From Mesodorylaimus sp. YZB2_4 (lineage: Eukaryota > Nematoda > Enoplea > Dorylaimida > Dorylaimidae): DNA of 64,000 bases. The notes beneath the pieces are model-generated. The model was not told the origin of the DNA and searched no databases. It saw only the letters and a list, made by a program, of their open reading frames with translations. The stretch is from NCBI GenBank assembly GCA_030248295.1, contig JASANH010000123.1:248001-312000 (forward strand). The letters run 5' to 3'. Both the position numbers and the translations under genes were made by a program. Below are positions 44,716 through 57,318 of the stretch, piece by piece (positions within the stretch are counted from its first letter, which is position 1; every line of letters starts with the position of its first letter).

Positions 44716-46236
44716 ATGACTGCTGGCCGGCCATAGGCAATACGGGTTGGAAGTCCCGTGGGAAGCTGGGGCTGCACGAGGCCCAACCCACGAAAAATTT
44801 TCAAAAAAATTGACGTAACTGTTAAATAAATCGCGTTCAGGACGTGTATTTCTGAAGTGTACCTTTCCTACAGCGGTGCGGCCTGCGACACGTCTGCGAC
44901 TGTTTGCGACTCCAACGAAAGCAGTCGCAGATTCTCAAAAACATTCGCAGACGCGTCGCCAGCCGCAACTCTCACACTTTAGAAATGCAGATTATTCGGC
45001 TTTTGAACATGTGAAAGGGCTCTTTTGATAAATGTTTCTGCTGTACAAGATAGGCAACGTCTGTTGTCGATATTAGCCTGCGATCAGATTTGAAAGATCG
45101 TGAAATAAAACCATAGCTGGCTGGTAATTTTTCCATTTTTTGCGATTTTGACCCAAAGATGTAATGACAGCATATATCATGCCCATACTTTTTTGGTAGC
45201 GTGTACCAAAGGGCACATATGGTGCAATCTTCATTGGGGGTGCCGTTTTTTTGTTCCGACTTACGTATTCTGAAGTATGTGAGAAAAATTCAGGATTTGG
45301 CTTTCGACGAGAATATCTCACGAATAGTGTGACCAAGGGAAAATTTCGAAAAAGCGTTCGATAGCTCATCATCTTGCGATCATTTTGGTATGCCTTGAAT
45401 CATTCTAGGACCAAAGATTCGGGAGATATGGCCGATATCGCCCAAACATCACGTTTTTTCGTGTGTTTCCAGAGGGAGGGGGCGGAGAACATATTTGACT
45501 TTTGCATCACCATACATTCGTGGGGTGCATACTACTAAGCACGAAAAATCACGGGGTCAACTCAATTCTTACTTGGCAAGTTGAGGGTCGACGCTTTCAG
45601 AAACCCTGTCTCATATGTTTTCTCGCGATTTCCAGAGCTGAAACTGCTTTTGTATCATGGGTGCATGTGGGCGGGAAATTCAAAAGTTGCGAGTTCTTCT
45701 GGCATTGAAAGGTCATTGAGCTATGAATGATATTGTCTAAGCACTTGCGAAAAACGTTTTCTTCCAATGATTTGGTGAAAATCGAGTTCGCAGAAAAAAG
45801 CGCCATTTCTTCGCCATCATCACTCATTGGTGCGTAGGATTCAAACATGAAGCTTGGTCACCTATGTTTCCACAAGTCGAGCAGAAAGTGTGTCCTGACT
45901 CGCTTGCAAGAAATTTAAAACGCTTGACAGGCTTGGATAATCATTAAAAATCTATTGTGCGCGAGTCAGGTCCGAATGCGGTAATGCTGAGAACGGCTTA
46001 TCGTACGCCAGTCGCGAACCATCGTTTCCGAAACAAACCGATTCCAGCGACCCTGACGCCCCTGGCGTTTTTCGTGAAACCCCCCGTCGACTATTAAACA
46101 ATGCTGCGTTTCAACGAGTTTTCTTGAATTGCATCAGGCGAACAGACATTCACGAGTGGGCGCTCACTCCTAGAACTCTTGCGAGAATGGATCACGGACT
46201 GCAACAAGCACAGAATGGACATGACTGGTCATCGCA

Positions 46237-47502
46237 TCACGGCTTCATCCATTTTGGCATTTTCACGCGGGCGGCCCTCAGTTCGGCTTCGCTCCTCAGC
46301 GCTGCGCATTTTCCACTCATACAGAGTCCTTTCTCCTGCGTCGTGCCGTCGCTGCAGGGTGTGCCGTCAGGAAACCACGTTGTCTTGCTGTCAGGACATT
46401 GATAACTGCAACTGGTTTGCCCGAAGGTTGTACCGCTCGGGGTAGCTTTTCCACAGCGCTGCGTGGCGAAGTCCGCTTTCGCCTCCTCCATCGTCGTGTT
46501 CTCCAAGTGCGACTCGCATTCATGGCATACGAAAACCTGCATGAGGTCCTTTTCTTTGCACTTTGAATTGCGAGAGCCAGTCACTGGATCGACGCCGACA
46601 TCGCAGTGGAGGAAGGCCATTCGGAAACCGTACTTGACCAGAGGATGCGAGCAGCTTTTGTTGCAGAAGTCGGGGCAGTAGCTCATGTTGCACCCGCCGA
46701 CGTACCACGAGACCCAGTTGTTGAACATGGTTATAGCCTCATTTGATGGGATGTCGATGCACGGCAGATCGTCGATTGGACGCACGACCAGGACTTTCTT
46801 GCCAGGAAACGGGACGCTCGGCCACCAGTTGCCAGCAGGCACGTCCGAATGCTCGCAGAATCCGCCGATGCACCACTCATGCGAGAGCGCAGTTTTGTCG
46901 TCACCGCAGTCGGCATACTCGGTCTTGTTGGGCGTGAAGGGATATGATTGATGCTTGGGTGCAAACACACCACCAGAAAATTCCATGTATAGGAGACTTG
47001 CAGAGCATAGGGGCATCATGAAGTTTGGGTGGCAAATATGGTAATGTTCTTCTTTTTCACGGACGCATTCAGGGTTGAAGGACTTGGGCGCCGAAGCTCG
47101 ACACAAAGCCGTTTTGGTGGTCAGTCGACTGTCCAAACTGGTGGTCAATTCCACATGTTTCTTGTACATGTAGACGGCGCCTCCGACGATCAGCGTGACG
47201 ATGATCACGACGACGATGGTGAAGCAGGCGATCAGTGCGGCCAAGGTGATTTGTTGTCGTTTCTTGGTCTGTTGCTTCCACCAACGTCGGCCAATTGGCT
47301 CCCCGCTCTTGTCCACCCACGAGCTACTGTCGAAGAAATCACGCGGGGTCACCACTTCGTAGGGTTGTTCCATCAACGACGTGGTCGACTCATTCTTCCC
47401 TGATCGCTTCTTGTCGCTGGCCATCTTCGATTCTGATTGTTTCTTGTCCGGCACATTCGTCTTTGGAACGACCGTCGATTGCGCACCCTTTTTGGCTTTC
47501 AT
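46237..47502 (-). CDS. Type II membrane protein, cysteine-rich ectodomain
   Basis: An intronless 421-aa frame. Residues 1-84 are a basic, Ser/Lys-rich cytosolic tail (WWKQQTKKRQQ just before the membrane). Residues 85-113 are one membrane segment (ITLAALIACFTIVVVIIVTL...). There is no signal peptide, so the C-terminus should face outside. The ectodomain has many Cys in clusters (DEWCIGGFCEH-like HEWCIGGFCEH, YCPDFCNKSC, VCHECESH) and ends with CSYQCPDSKTTWFPDGTPC followed by GLCMSGKC. The DGTPC...CxxGKC ending resembles the cysteine-rich segment after the disintegrin domain of ADAM/ADAMTS proteins, but no metalloprotease HExxH motif exists. A role in adhesion or binding at the cell surface is inference. 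CAG|GAAACG lies just before the ATG, so a 5'UTR intron is possible. Confidence 0.72.
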   Translation of the reverse strand: MKAKKGAQSTVVPKTNVPDKKQSESKMASDKKRSGKNESTTSLMEQPYEVVTPRDFFDSSSWVDKSGEPIGRRWWKQQTKKRQQITLAALIACFTIVVVIIVTLIVGGAVYMYKKHVELTTSLDSRLTTKTALCRASAPKSFNPECVREKEEHYHICHPNFMMPLCSASLLYMEFSGGVFAPKHQSYPFTPNKTEYADCGDDKTALSHEWCIGGFCEHSDVPAGNWWPSVPFPGKKVLVVRPIDDLPCIDIPSNEAITMFNNWVSWYVGGCNMSYCPDFCNKSCSHPLVKYGFRMAFLHCDVGVDPVTGSRNSKCKEKDLMQVFVCHECESHLENTTMEEAKADFATQRCGKATPSGTTFGQTSCSYQCPDSKTTWFPDGTPCSDGTTQEKGLCMSGKCAALRSEAELRAARVKMPKWMKP

Positions 47503-48836
47503 CGTTTCCTGAGCTCACCCGCACCGCACCGCGGATCACACAAGCAGCCGTCTCGCACTGTGACAGACTCTCGAATGACGCGCTCAACGCTGGCAGCGTC
47601 ATTTCGGGCAGAGAATGTAAAGTGCGGAAGAATATACGCTGGAACTCCATTTTGTGCGAGCAAGCTCCAGCGTCTTTGCTCCAATGCCCCTCCCCCCACG
47701 CCGCTTCACTGGGGGGGGGGGGGGGGGGTAACAGCCAATATGCCCGTTGGACTGTTATTTGGAAAACCGAACTGCGCTAATTTAGTTGATTTTTCTTTCG
47801 TACCATGGTTCTAATCTAGAGCGGTAAACCATTCGTGATCAGCTGTGATCAGGCACATACTCGATTATGGATTAATTACAAACCCTGAAACCCGCTGTTT
47901 TAACAAAAAATAGTAGCCTAGGGTCAGTACATCATGAAACAACCCTGATTTCCGCACTATGGACCACAGTTATTGTGCGCATGGACGATAACTGCGCCTT
48001 TTTACGCTAATTTTATCTAATCATCGGTAAGCGCTGATCACTAATGGGCTAGCTTGTAGTCCTTGAAAAACACTTTCAAATGTTCTTTTCCGCGTCATAA
48101 TTCGTTCATGTTTAATCGAGATATTATAGGAAAACCCGAAATTTGGTAAAAAGTGCTAGCAGCACCCACCATTCGAATTTCCCGCCCGCGCGCCGCTTAT
48201 GACAGAAGCGCGAGGTTGGCTGCTGGCTTTAGAAATCGTCACTAGAATTTATAACTTTTCTTTTGCACCTAAAAGACGGATACTTCAGTGCAAAATTAGA
48301 CCAACATGTAGTGAAAAAGTGATGAAGTAACATATTTTCTTGCAATTTCCAGAGTAATCTGCCGGAAGCACTCTTCATAAGCGGCGCGCGGGCGGGAAAT
48401 TCAAAACTTGCTTCTTGCTGATTTTGACCTCGTAGTATAATTTCTTAAACAGAGTTCCTGAAGCTCAGCTATGTTTCAAATCTATCAAGTAAAAACAAGG
48501 AAGCTTTTTTGTGCAACGATGACGTAATTCGTGAAATTGAGGAGTTAGGAATAAACTTTCAAAGGGCCACTCCGTTTTCGAGTACAATGCTAGTGTTTTT
48601 TTTCCCAAAGTTTAAGTCTCTTCGACTTTAAATTCTCAAATTTCTCTCCCTTTATTGTTTAAAATTGATATAAGCATACGCTTCCGACTGTACCTGCGAA
48701 CTAAATTGTCTGCTAGAGTGCGGGAATTCCTGATTTGCACGGGTGAGAATGGCTGCGCGTTGCATGCGTTGTCTAAAGGTTTGATGAGATTATTCTTTCG
48801 ATGGATTTGTTAAAAATATTTGAATAATTCGAAGAA
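47503..48836. other. Divergent promoter region with a MITE
   Basis: It lies between the minus-strand membrane gene and NAT10. It contains an 18-G run (47711-47728), a 37-bp repeat end (47843-47880) that matches 1-37 inverted, and the MITE at 48170-48413. No TATA box can be assigned with confidence. Confidence 0.5.
48170..48413. mobile_element. MITE, CTTATGACA family, copy 3
   Basis: The left arm ATTCGAATTTCCCGCCCGCG followed by CGCCGCTTATGACAG has its inverted partner at 48372-48413 (TTCATAAGCGGCGCGCGGGC then GGGAAATTCAAA). It sits in the region upstream of NAT10. Confidence 0.8.
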
Positions 48837-51800
48837 ATGGTTCGAAAGAAATTGGATAATAGAATTCGTACATTAATTGAAAATGGAGTAATTAGCGGTC
48901 ATCGATCGATGTTCGCAGTAGTCGGCGACAAAGGACGCGATCAAGTGGTTATTTTACATCATATTTTATCGAAAGCCACATTCAAAGCGAGGCCATCAGT
49001 TTTATGGTGTTATAAAAAAGAATTAGGATTTAGCAGGTAAGATAGAAATTTAAAGTTCTTTCTTTTTTATCAATTACTCGGTTTTTGTCAATATTTTGAA
49101 AATTTTTTTCATTCAACTATTTGTTTAGCAATCGAAAAAAAAGAATGAAGCAATTGGCTAGAAAAATTCGAAATAGCGGGAAATCGGATATAAACGAAGA
49201 TGATCCGTTCGAATTATTTGTTTCATCAACTCGTATTCGATATTGTTATTATTCGGAAACGCATAAAATTCTTGGAAATACGTTCGGAATGCTCGTCTTA
49301 CAGGTTTGTGTTTGTCCACAGTTGGTCTGTTGTACTGTAGATCGATAGTTGCTTGATCTATTCTATGATAATCAAACAGGATATGTAGTTTTTTCAAAAA
49401 TTGATTAGTATGATTAGTGGACCCGTACGATTGGTCACTGATCATCTATCGATCAGTACAAGTACACTGGTCGATCAAATGATTCTCGATCGATTATAAT
49501 ATAGTGGTTATTGATCATATGCGATTGTAACCAAATAATATTGGTCGATTCAAACTTCAGGATTTCGAAGCATTGACACCGAATTTACTAGCTCGGACGA
49601 TCGAAACTGTTGAAGGTGGTGGTTTAATCGTTTTTCTTCTTCGATCCGTCAGCTCGTTGCGTCAATTATACACTATGGCTATGGTGAGTAAAAAATGCGT
49701 TCTAATTATCTAATCGAACTTAATATTTTAAATCGATTTCAGGATGTTCACGCGCGATATCGAACCGAAGCGCATCAAGATGTGATTGGTCGATTCAATG
49801 AAAGGTATGTCGGGCTCTTTCTTGACATCTCTGAGATCTGCAGACGTTGAAATAGAGTCCAGGCTTGAAAATTTGTCAGATTTGGGATGGTAAGTTTTGA
49901 ATAGTGCTCTCCCCCCCCTAGGAATCTCATGGAAATCCTGACCTGTGCCCAGACTTTTGACGTGGTATTGTGTAAGTCGCATTCTCGAAATAAGCGAGCA
50001 TAGAATGCGCTAACTTTGTAGCACAAAACTCGTTGATCGTGAAACATTTGAATTTACCGCGCGCATTGATGCTCAGGTCAAAGCACCTTATGACAGTCGA
50101 GAGGGAAGTTTGGGTATGCGCAGTGAGATACTCGCGAAAATGACACTTCTCATTGCGTTTCGCAGTTCTGATGCTGATATTCGATAGTCAAGAAGCCATG
50201 ACTCCAGTGTTAGTCAAATTGCCAGACTTCAATCTTCCCCCCCCCCCCCAAAAAAAGACTTTGCTTCATTGGAGTCGACAGCGAAGGCGCGGGTTCGAAT
50301 TCCACTCAAGTCACATTTTGTGTGAATTTTAAATGTAACTGGTTGAAAATTATTCAAATATTTCCGCGATTTTTTAAATTGAGAAAATTTTTAACTTATT
50401 TTCGAGAGGAAGAAGAATTTTTTCTGGAAGCTAAAAACGATTGCATGAGATTCTAGGAACTTCTTTTTTTCAGATTCATCCTATCACTAAGCGAATGCAA
50501 ATCTTGCGTGGTTGTCGATGATGATTTGAATATTTTACCAATGTCTTCTCATATGACGAATATTGAATCGTTACCTGCAAAATTAAAAGTATGGCGTTTT
50601 ATAGTTTTATATTCTGTTTTCTAAAAAAAATTGATTTTTAGGATGAAACATCACCGAATGAAGAAGAATTGAAAAAATTAAAGGAATCGCTACAAGATAC
50701 TCAACCGATCGGTGCCTTGGTTAATTGTTGCAAAACGTTGGATCAGGTATGATTTTTTGCTTATTTGGTTAAAAAGTGACATTTCTGCTTTTTGTCAAGA
50801 ATGTTTTTGTAGTTTTTTTTTCATATCGCCTCTTTTGTTTTGTAAAGAATTCATCTGAAATTTCAGCATTTAATCATAATTTTCGAATTTTCACTCCTAA
50901 TTTCGTTTGTTTTAGGCTCGAGCAGTCTTGAAATTTTTGGACGCGATTACGGAGAAAACATTGCGATCGACAGTTTCTTTGACGGCGGCCCGAGGGCGTG
51001 GCAAATCAGCGGCTTTAGGATTAGCCATGGCCGGTGCTATCGGTTTTGGTTATTCGAATATTTTTGTCACTTCGCCATCGCCCGAAAATTTGAAAACTTT
51101 ATTCGAATTTATATTTAAAGGATTCGATTCGATTGGATATCAGGTGAGGAGGCGTGGCATGATGTGTATCGATCTGAGGTCAGATCAGATCAGTCTCATG
51201 ATCTGATTATCAGACCTGATTAATGAGATCTGATCTATAAGATATCTGATGATCTGAGATCAGATATCAGATCTGATTAATCAGGCCTGGTGGTCAGATC
51301 ATGAGACTGATCTGATTGATCAGACCTGATAATCAGATATCTGATCAATCAGATCATATATCTGATCATCAGATATCTGAGCTGATTGAGAGACTGGTCG
51401 ATCAACTTATTCAGCTGATCAGATTGACATTAGATCAGTAGGATGATTTGATCAAAGTAGATGAGATTGATGAGATTGACACAAGATCAATCCAGTTAGA
51501 GCAATGCAACTGATGAAATATGATCAGTCAGAATAGGATGGTCTAATATCAGTTCTGGTCTGACCGATTACTCTGATAATTATGTCAGAGTTATTAGATT
51601 GAGCAGCGTGATCTGATAAATCAATCAAACGAGGTGAACAGATTGATCCAAATGGTGATCAGTTGTGTCTAATCATGTCAATCGATTCTGACTGATCAAA
51701 TTTATCGGACATCAGAACCGATCAGTCTATTTTCTCGCATTTTTTCAGGAACATCACGATTACAATGTGATACAATCGACGAATCCGGAATTTAACAAGG

Positions 51801-54800
51801 CCGTAGTGACAGTGAACGTATTTCGAGAAGGTGAACATCGGCAGACTATTCAGGTGGGAATTTTCAATGTTCGGTAAAAGCCTGCATAAGTCGAGGAATC
51901 TGAGAAGTGTCTGGGAAACCTGGTAAAATAGAAAGTTCTTAGTTAAAATCAAGGAAAGCTGGAAGTTCGGATTTTGAAAGTTCAAATTTTGACTCGCTCG
52001 CGTTTTCTGAGAACCTGCTGGTCAGCATGATGCAGGCCTGCTAATCATGCTGATCAAGCCCCATTTTCTGAGAAGCTGCTAGTCAGTTGAAATGCGTTCA
52101 GTAGTGCTGATAATTTTGTTTGATTTCTAGTATATTCATCCATCAGATTCGGCCAAATTGGGATTAGCGGAATTGGTGGTGATCGACGAAGCCGCAGCCA
52201 TACCACTACCGTTCGTCAAACAATTGTTGGGTCCGTATTTGGTGTTTATGGCGTCGACTATTAACGGGTATGCGTTAGAAAGACAATCAAAAAGTGCTGT
52301 GCAGAGTGGGAATCGAACTCGTGTGCACGGGAATAGCGCTGCACCTTTAGGATTCTTTTACGTGTCGACGAGGCGATGGGGTTTCGTGACCAGGAAAAAG
52401 AGGGAGAGGGAAAAAGGGAAAGTTGAAAAGTCACAGACCCTGAAAAAATCAAGGTTTTGAGAATTTCTATCCTGGGAACTTGGCTTCTCGAATAAGATCC
52501 CCGACCCAATGGCTTGTAAAAAAACAGGATACCCAACTGTCTCATGTTTTAGGTATGAGGGGACGGGAAGATCGCTATCTTTGAAATTACTGCAACAATT
52601 GCGTGAACAAACGGCGTCGCTGAGTGGTGCGGCTAAGTCAGCGTCAGGATCGTCGCAAAAAGAGAAGGACAAGGAGTTGGTCGCAGCGTCGGGTAAGCAG
52701 CCGAAGCGTGCACGGATTTAAGATTTTATGTCAGAATCTATTTTTGCTCGTTGGATTCTTTCATGAGGAAGGGAATCGTCAGGATCGTCAGGCGTTTCAG
52801 GATCACAGTTGTAATTCATAGATGTTTTTGTATGACGACGATTCGAAGGCAGAATGTAGGGTCCCTAGAAGCTCGTGATGATCCCTCGAGGATCGTTGCA
52901 GCCTGATCGCAGTGTCTTTGAAGGAACCCAAATTTTACGACGGATCGTCAGCCATTTAGAGCATTTGCTATTTATTTCGAGAAACGCTCCGATTTCGCGA
53001 CGATTCTGAAGCTTCCCCGTTTGGAGTCTATGGATGCTCCATGTGTCACTCTTTCGAGAAGACGACGATCCGCGAGGGATTGTCGAGCACTTCAGGATCG
53101 AAGTTTCAGTGGACAGATGTTTTTGTGTAACGACGATTCGTGGGAAGGAGTAAGGTTCCTCAAAAGGGAGTAACGATCGCTTGCGGATCGTCGTAATCCG
53201 ATCGCAGGGTTGTAAATGCACATATTCGCAGCGGATCGTCAGCTTTTTAGAGCTTTTGCTATTTATTTCGATGTTGCGACGATCCTGAAGCTTTTAGGCG
53301 CCTTATGTTAAGCTTTTTGTTACAATAATCGTCAGGCGCTTAGGGATCGAAGTTTTCGTCAATGAATTTTTTTGTGCGACGACGATTCCGAGGAAGAAGT
53401 GACGATCTTTTGCGGATCGTTGTAGTCCGATCGCAGGTTCTTGACCTCGAAATCACTTTGCTGTTTGTCAAGTGCGTAGAATCGCTTCTTAAATCGGCAA
53501 ATAGTTTGATATCGCGGCGATTCCAATGCGCGATCATTAGAGATCTTCGGACGCTTCATGATTGTCTCCAGATAAGAAAAAAACATCCCTGGCGCGAAAG
53601 TCGTTGACAGATTTTCTAAGTTCATTAGCAGCTAACGATCAGAGCATGCGACGCAATGTGTAATCTTAATTTTTCACATTTTAAGGTCGAACGCTGTACG
53701 AAATCTCTTTGGAAGAATCGATTCGGTACAGGCCAGGCGATAATATCGAATTGTGGTTGAATAATTTGCTATGTTTGGACGTTTTGAATGTGCCTAGGAT
53801 CAATTCGGGATGTCCATCGCCGTCGGATTGCGAATTGTATTATGTCAATCGAGATACGCTTTTTTGTTTTCATAAAGCGTCCGAAGCGTTTTTGCATCGA
53901 TTGATGTCGATTTATGTGGCGGCTCATTATAAGGTATGGCTGGCATGGTGCGATTGAGGAGACAGGCCAGAATTGTTTGATCTGCGGAGGATCGTCGTTA
54001 TAACTTGGGAAAAAGTGAAGGATTTTGGAGCGTCTGACGATCCCCTGATGAAGAATCTGAGGATCCATCGGTTATCGTCACATGTTCAAGAACTACTGTT
54101 CGCTTCTGCCTTAGTCATTGACGATCCTGTGCAGATCATGTGCCGAAGCATTTAGAGATCTTCGTAATATCGAGGTGCGTCTGAGGATCCTCTTCGATGT
54201 ATGTTTTATACTTTTAACAGAAAAGGTTCATGGGGTTTGGATCACCAGATGCTTGAATGTATCGATTACTGGCTGACTTGGGTTCTAGGTGAGCCCTGCT
54301 AAAGTTTCCCTGACTATTCATCGATCATTTGACGCTGTAGGGTCGCTTTTTGATGTCCTTTCCAGGCGCTTGAACGGCGGCTGGCGATCCGTGGATCATC
54401 AAGCGCCTGATGATTTTCCTGATCGCCAGGTGCTGTAATTGATGCTAGATAACCTACTGCTGATGTTCCCCTGACGAGCCGCTAGGGATCAAAGGTTTTA
54501 GGGTCTCTTTACGATGCCAACATGCTTGGTGGTGGCAGGCGATCCGTGGGTCATTAATCGCCCGATAATCGTGCGCGGGAGCCAGAGTTCCTTGACGATC
54601 CACAAGGGATTGTCAGACGCTCCAGAGCGCTATACAATGTCCAGGGGCTTGGCGGCGACTTGCGATCTATGCGTCATTAAGCGCTTGATCGTCGCGTTTT
54701 ATCTTTTAGAATACTCCCAACGATTTGCAAATGATATCGGACGCACCAGCTCATCATCTTTTCTGTTTACTCGGCCCCGTCGATCCGCAACGTATGACGA

Positions 54801-57208
54801 GTCTACCCGAGATCCTATGCGTGGTTCAGGTGTGTTTGGAAGGCGAGATATCGAAATCGAGTATTATCCATAGCCTGTCGAGAGGAAAGCGAGCTTCGGG
54901 CGATTTAATACCATGGACTGTGGCGCAACAGGTTGAGTTTCTTTGAAGTTTAAAAAGTTTTTTTCAAACAATTGCGAAAACGTTGTAAATTTCAGTTTCA
55001 AGATAATGATTTTCCAACGCTATCTGGTGCGCGGATCGTCAGGATCGCTACGCACCCCGATTATCAATCGGTAAGTAAAAATCTGGAAAGATCAGCTAAA
55101 ATGACGACTTTGGCGTTTTATTCAGATGGGATATGGAAGCAGGGCGTTGCAATTACTCGAACAGTATTTCGAGGGAAAGATTGCTTGTGTATCGGAGGAT
55201 GCGATGGAAGTTGAGGGTGAAAATCATGTCGTGAATGAGGAGGTGAGCGTTCAGTGATCGTTGTAGCTTTGCGTTCAGAGCCTCAGTTTGTGCTGAAACT
55301 GGGAAATCATATTTTACCCTGAGGGAGGAATAAATTGAATTGAAAATTTCCCGCCGGTTTTTTAAATTTGAATTTTATATCGTGAAAATGTATTTTTCAG
55401 TGCCTTTTTTTAGAGTATCGGATTGCTGGAAGAGAAAATTAGACCGCGTCGAAATCTGCCGCCACTTTTGAAAAAATTGAACGAAAGGCGACCTGAGCAG
55501 TTGGACTGGCTGGGCGTTTCGTACGGCGTGACGAATAGTTTGCTCAAGTAAGTCTTGCGAGCGCGGTTTTTTTTCGAGTGAGGGGATCGGATGGTGGAAA
55601 CTGCAGGAGAATTGAATGATTTTTTTTGGCACTGCTGGCACAAAGTGGCACTGCTGATAAAATTTTTGGGGGATGCAAAGAAAAATACTCAAGTTTACTA
55701 ATTTTGTAAGAAGTTCTAGGAACGTTCGAGAAACGCATCGACTTTTCAAAATTTTGAATTCGCGCGTTTTTTAATGGATTAGCAGGTTCAAGCCGCTGAT
55801 GATAGAAAGTTCGGAATTTGTGAGTTTTACAATGCCTTGTCATGGAAATATCGGAAAAAGCCTAAAAAAGTCTGGATAGGGTAATTATATGAAAAAATAT
55901 TGCAATTCCTTGTCATAAAAACTAAATACAGATTTTTTCATATCATGGGAACACTTTTTCTCAGATTTTTTAAAGTTATTCAACATCAGAAGGGTTTTAA
56001 TGAAAATGTTAGTCGCGCGTACACTTTTTGGTTTTCTTGCGGTAAGCAGTTTAAACCTGCTGATCATCGAAAATTTGGCGCGAATTCAAATTTTTGACTG
56101 GTCGATGCGCCTCTAAACTTTGAGGGAAATTCAGGCTTTTTTTGGTAAACAGCTTGAACCTGCTGATCAAAAAAAATTGGAGGGAACTCAAATTTTCTTA
56201 CATGTCGATGCTTTTCTAAGGTTTTAATGGTGGAGATAAGGGAATTTAATTGTGATGTTTTTTTGAGATTTTGTGCGGTTTTATAGGTTTTGGAAGCGTA
56301 GTGGTTATGTGCCAGTATATTTGCGACAGACGGCGAACGAATTGACGGGCGAACATTCGTGTATTATGTTGAAAATGTTGAACGTGGATGAGAGTACGGC
56401 TTCGATGGCCACCGATAGTTGGTTGTCGACGTATTGGAAAGGTGGGTAAACGAATAATTTAGTCTTGGGGGGGGGGGAGAAGGAAGTAGTTAGAGGATTT
56501 TTCTATTCCAGATTTTCGGAGAAGATTTGTTCAATTATTGGCTTATAAATTTTCTGAATTCCATCCAAGTTTGGCCATGAGTTTATTACAATTGAAAGGA
56601 ACGAGGAGGAATGATGCCGAGAGTGAGTGACTGCAACACCCGGAGCTGGGATGGGTGTGGCCTATGTGACCCGCGTCCTGGTCGATGTAACCAGCATTCC
56701 CGGGGTCGGAGATGTCCCTTCTGGCTGGGGAAAGAGTGAGCTAACTGTGGCCCCTGATAATCGTGCTGGACGGCTGTGGGGTGTGGGGTACTTGGGAGGG
56801 GAATTGTCTTGACTGATTGCATCCTGCAAGAAAAGACGGACGGGACGCGCCTTCAAACTGATTGCAAATTAAGCCATAAGGAAAAGGCGGGAGAGAGTTG
56901 GTGTAGGAATGGCAGATGGGCTGGCCTCTAGTTGGTTCCATAATTGCGCTGTGCGCATATCCTGTCTGATCTTTGAAGCAGATGCGCATTGGAGTGAAAA
57001 GACACATTACAGGCAAAAACGGATTTATCTGACTGGGATTCGAACCTTGGTGAGGAAATGAGCGCATAGAGCGTGAGAGGCGGATGTCTGATTCGCATGG
57101 CCACTAGTGGGGGAAGTGGCGGGTTGGAGGTGCTGTAGTAATTATGTATTTGCTTGGGTCATCATCATCATCAATGAGCCAAACCAAAGCCACAGGGGGA
57201 AAGAAGAG

Positions 57209-57240
<32 letters not shown>

Positions 57241-57287
57241 AAAAGTATCAAATAATCATAAAAAAAAAAAAAAAAAAAAAAAAAAAT

Positions 57288-57318
<31 letters not shown>

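Larger units (their letters stand above)
40422..46236. other. Long stretch without a convincing gene
   Basis: It holds two A runs (41221-41235 and 41568-41582), repeat pairs at 43205-43345 and 44595-44715, and irregular GGCCAGYGTCYCTTT-type repeats at 43360-43490. Open frames at 41007-41429 and 44228-44719 lack family features and cross low-complexity DNA. A 5' exon of an unseen gene cannot be excluded near 41095-41220. Confidence 0.45.

Noticed and set aside
44228..44719. 163-codon plus frame
   Set aside because: Overlaps the dispersed repeat at 44595-44715 and a G-rich run; no homology recognised.
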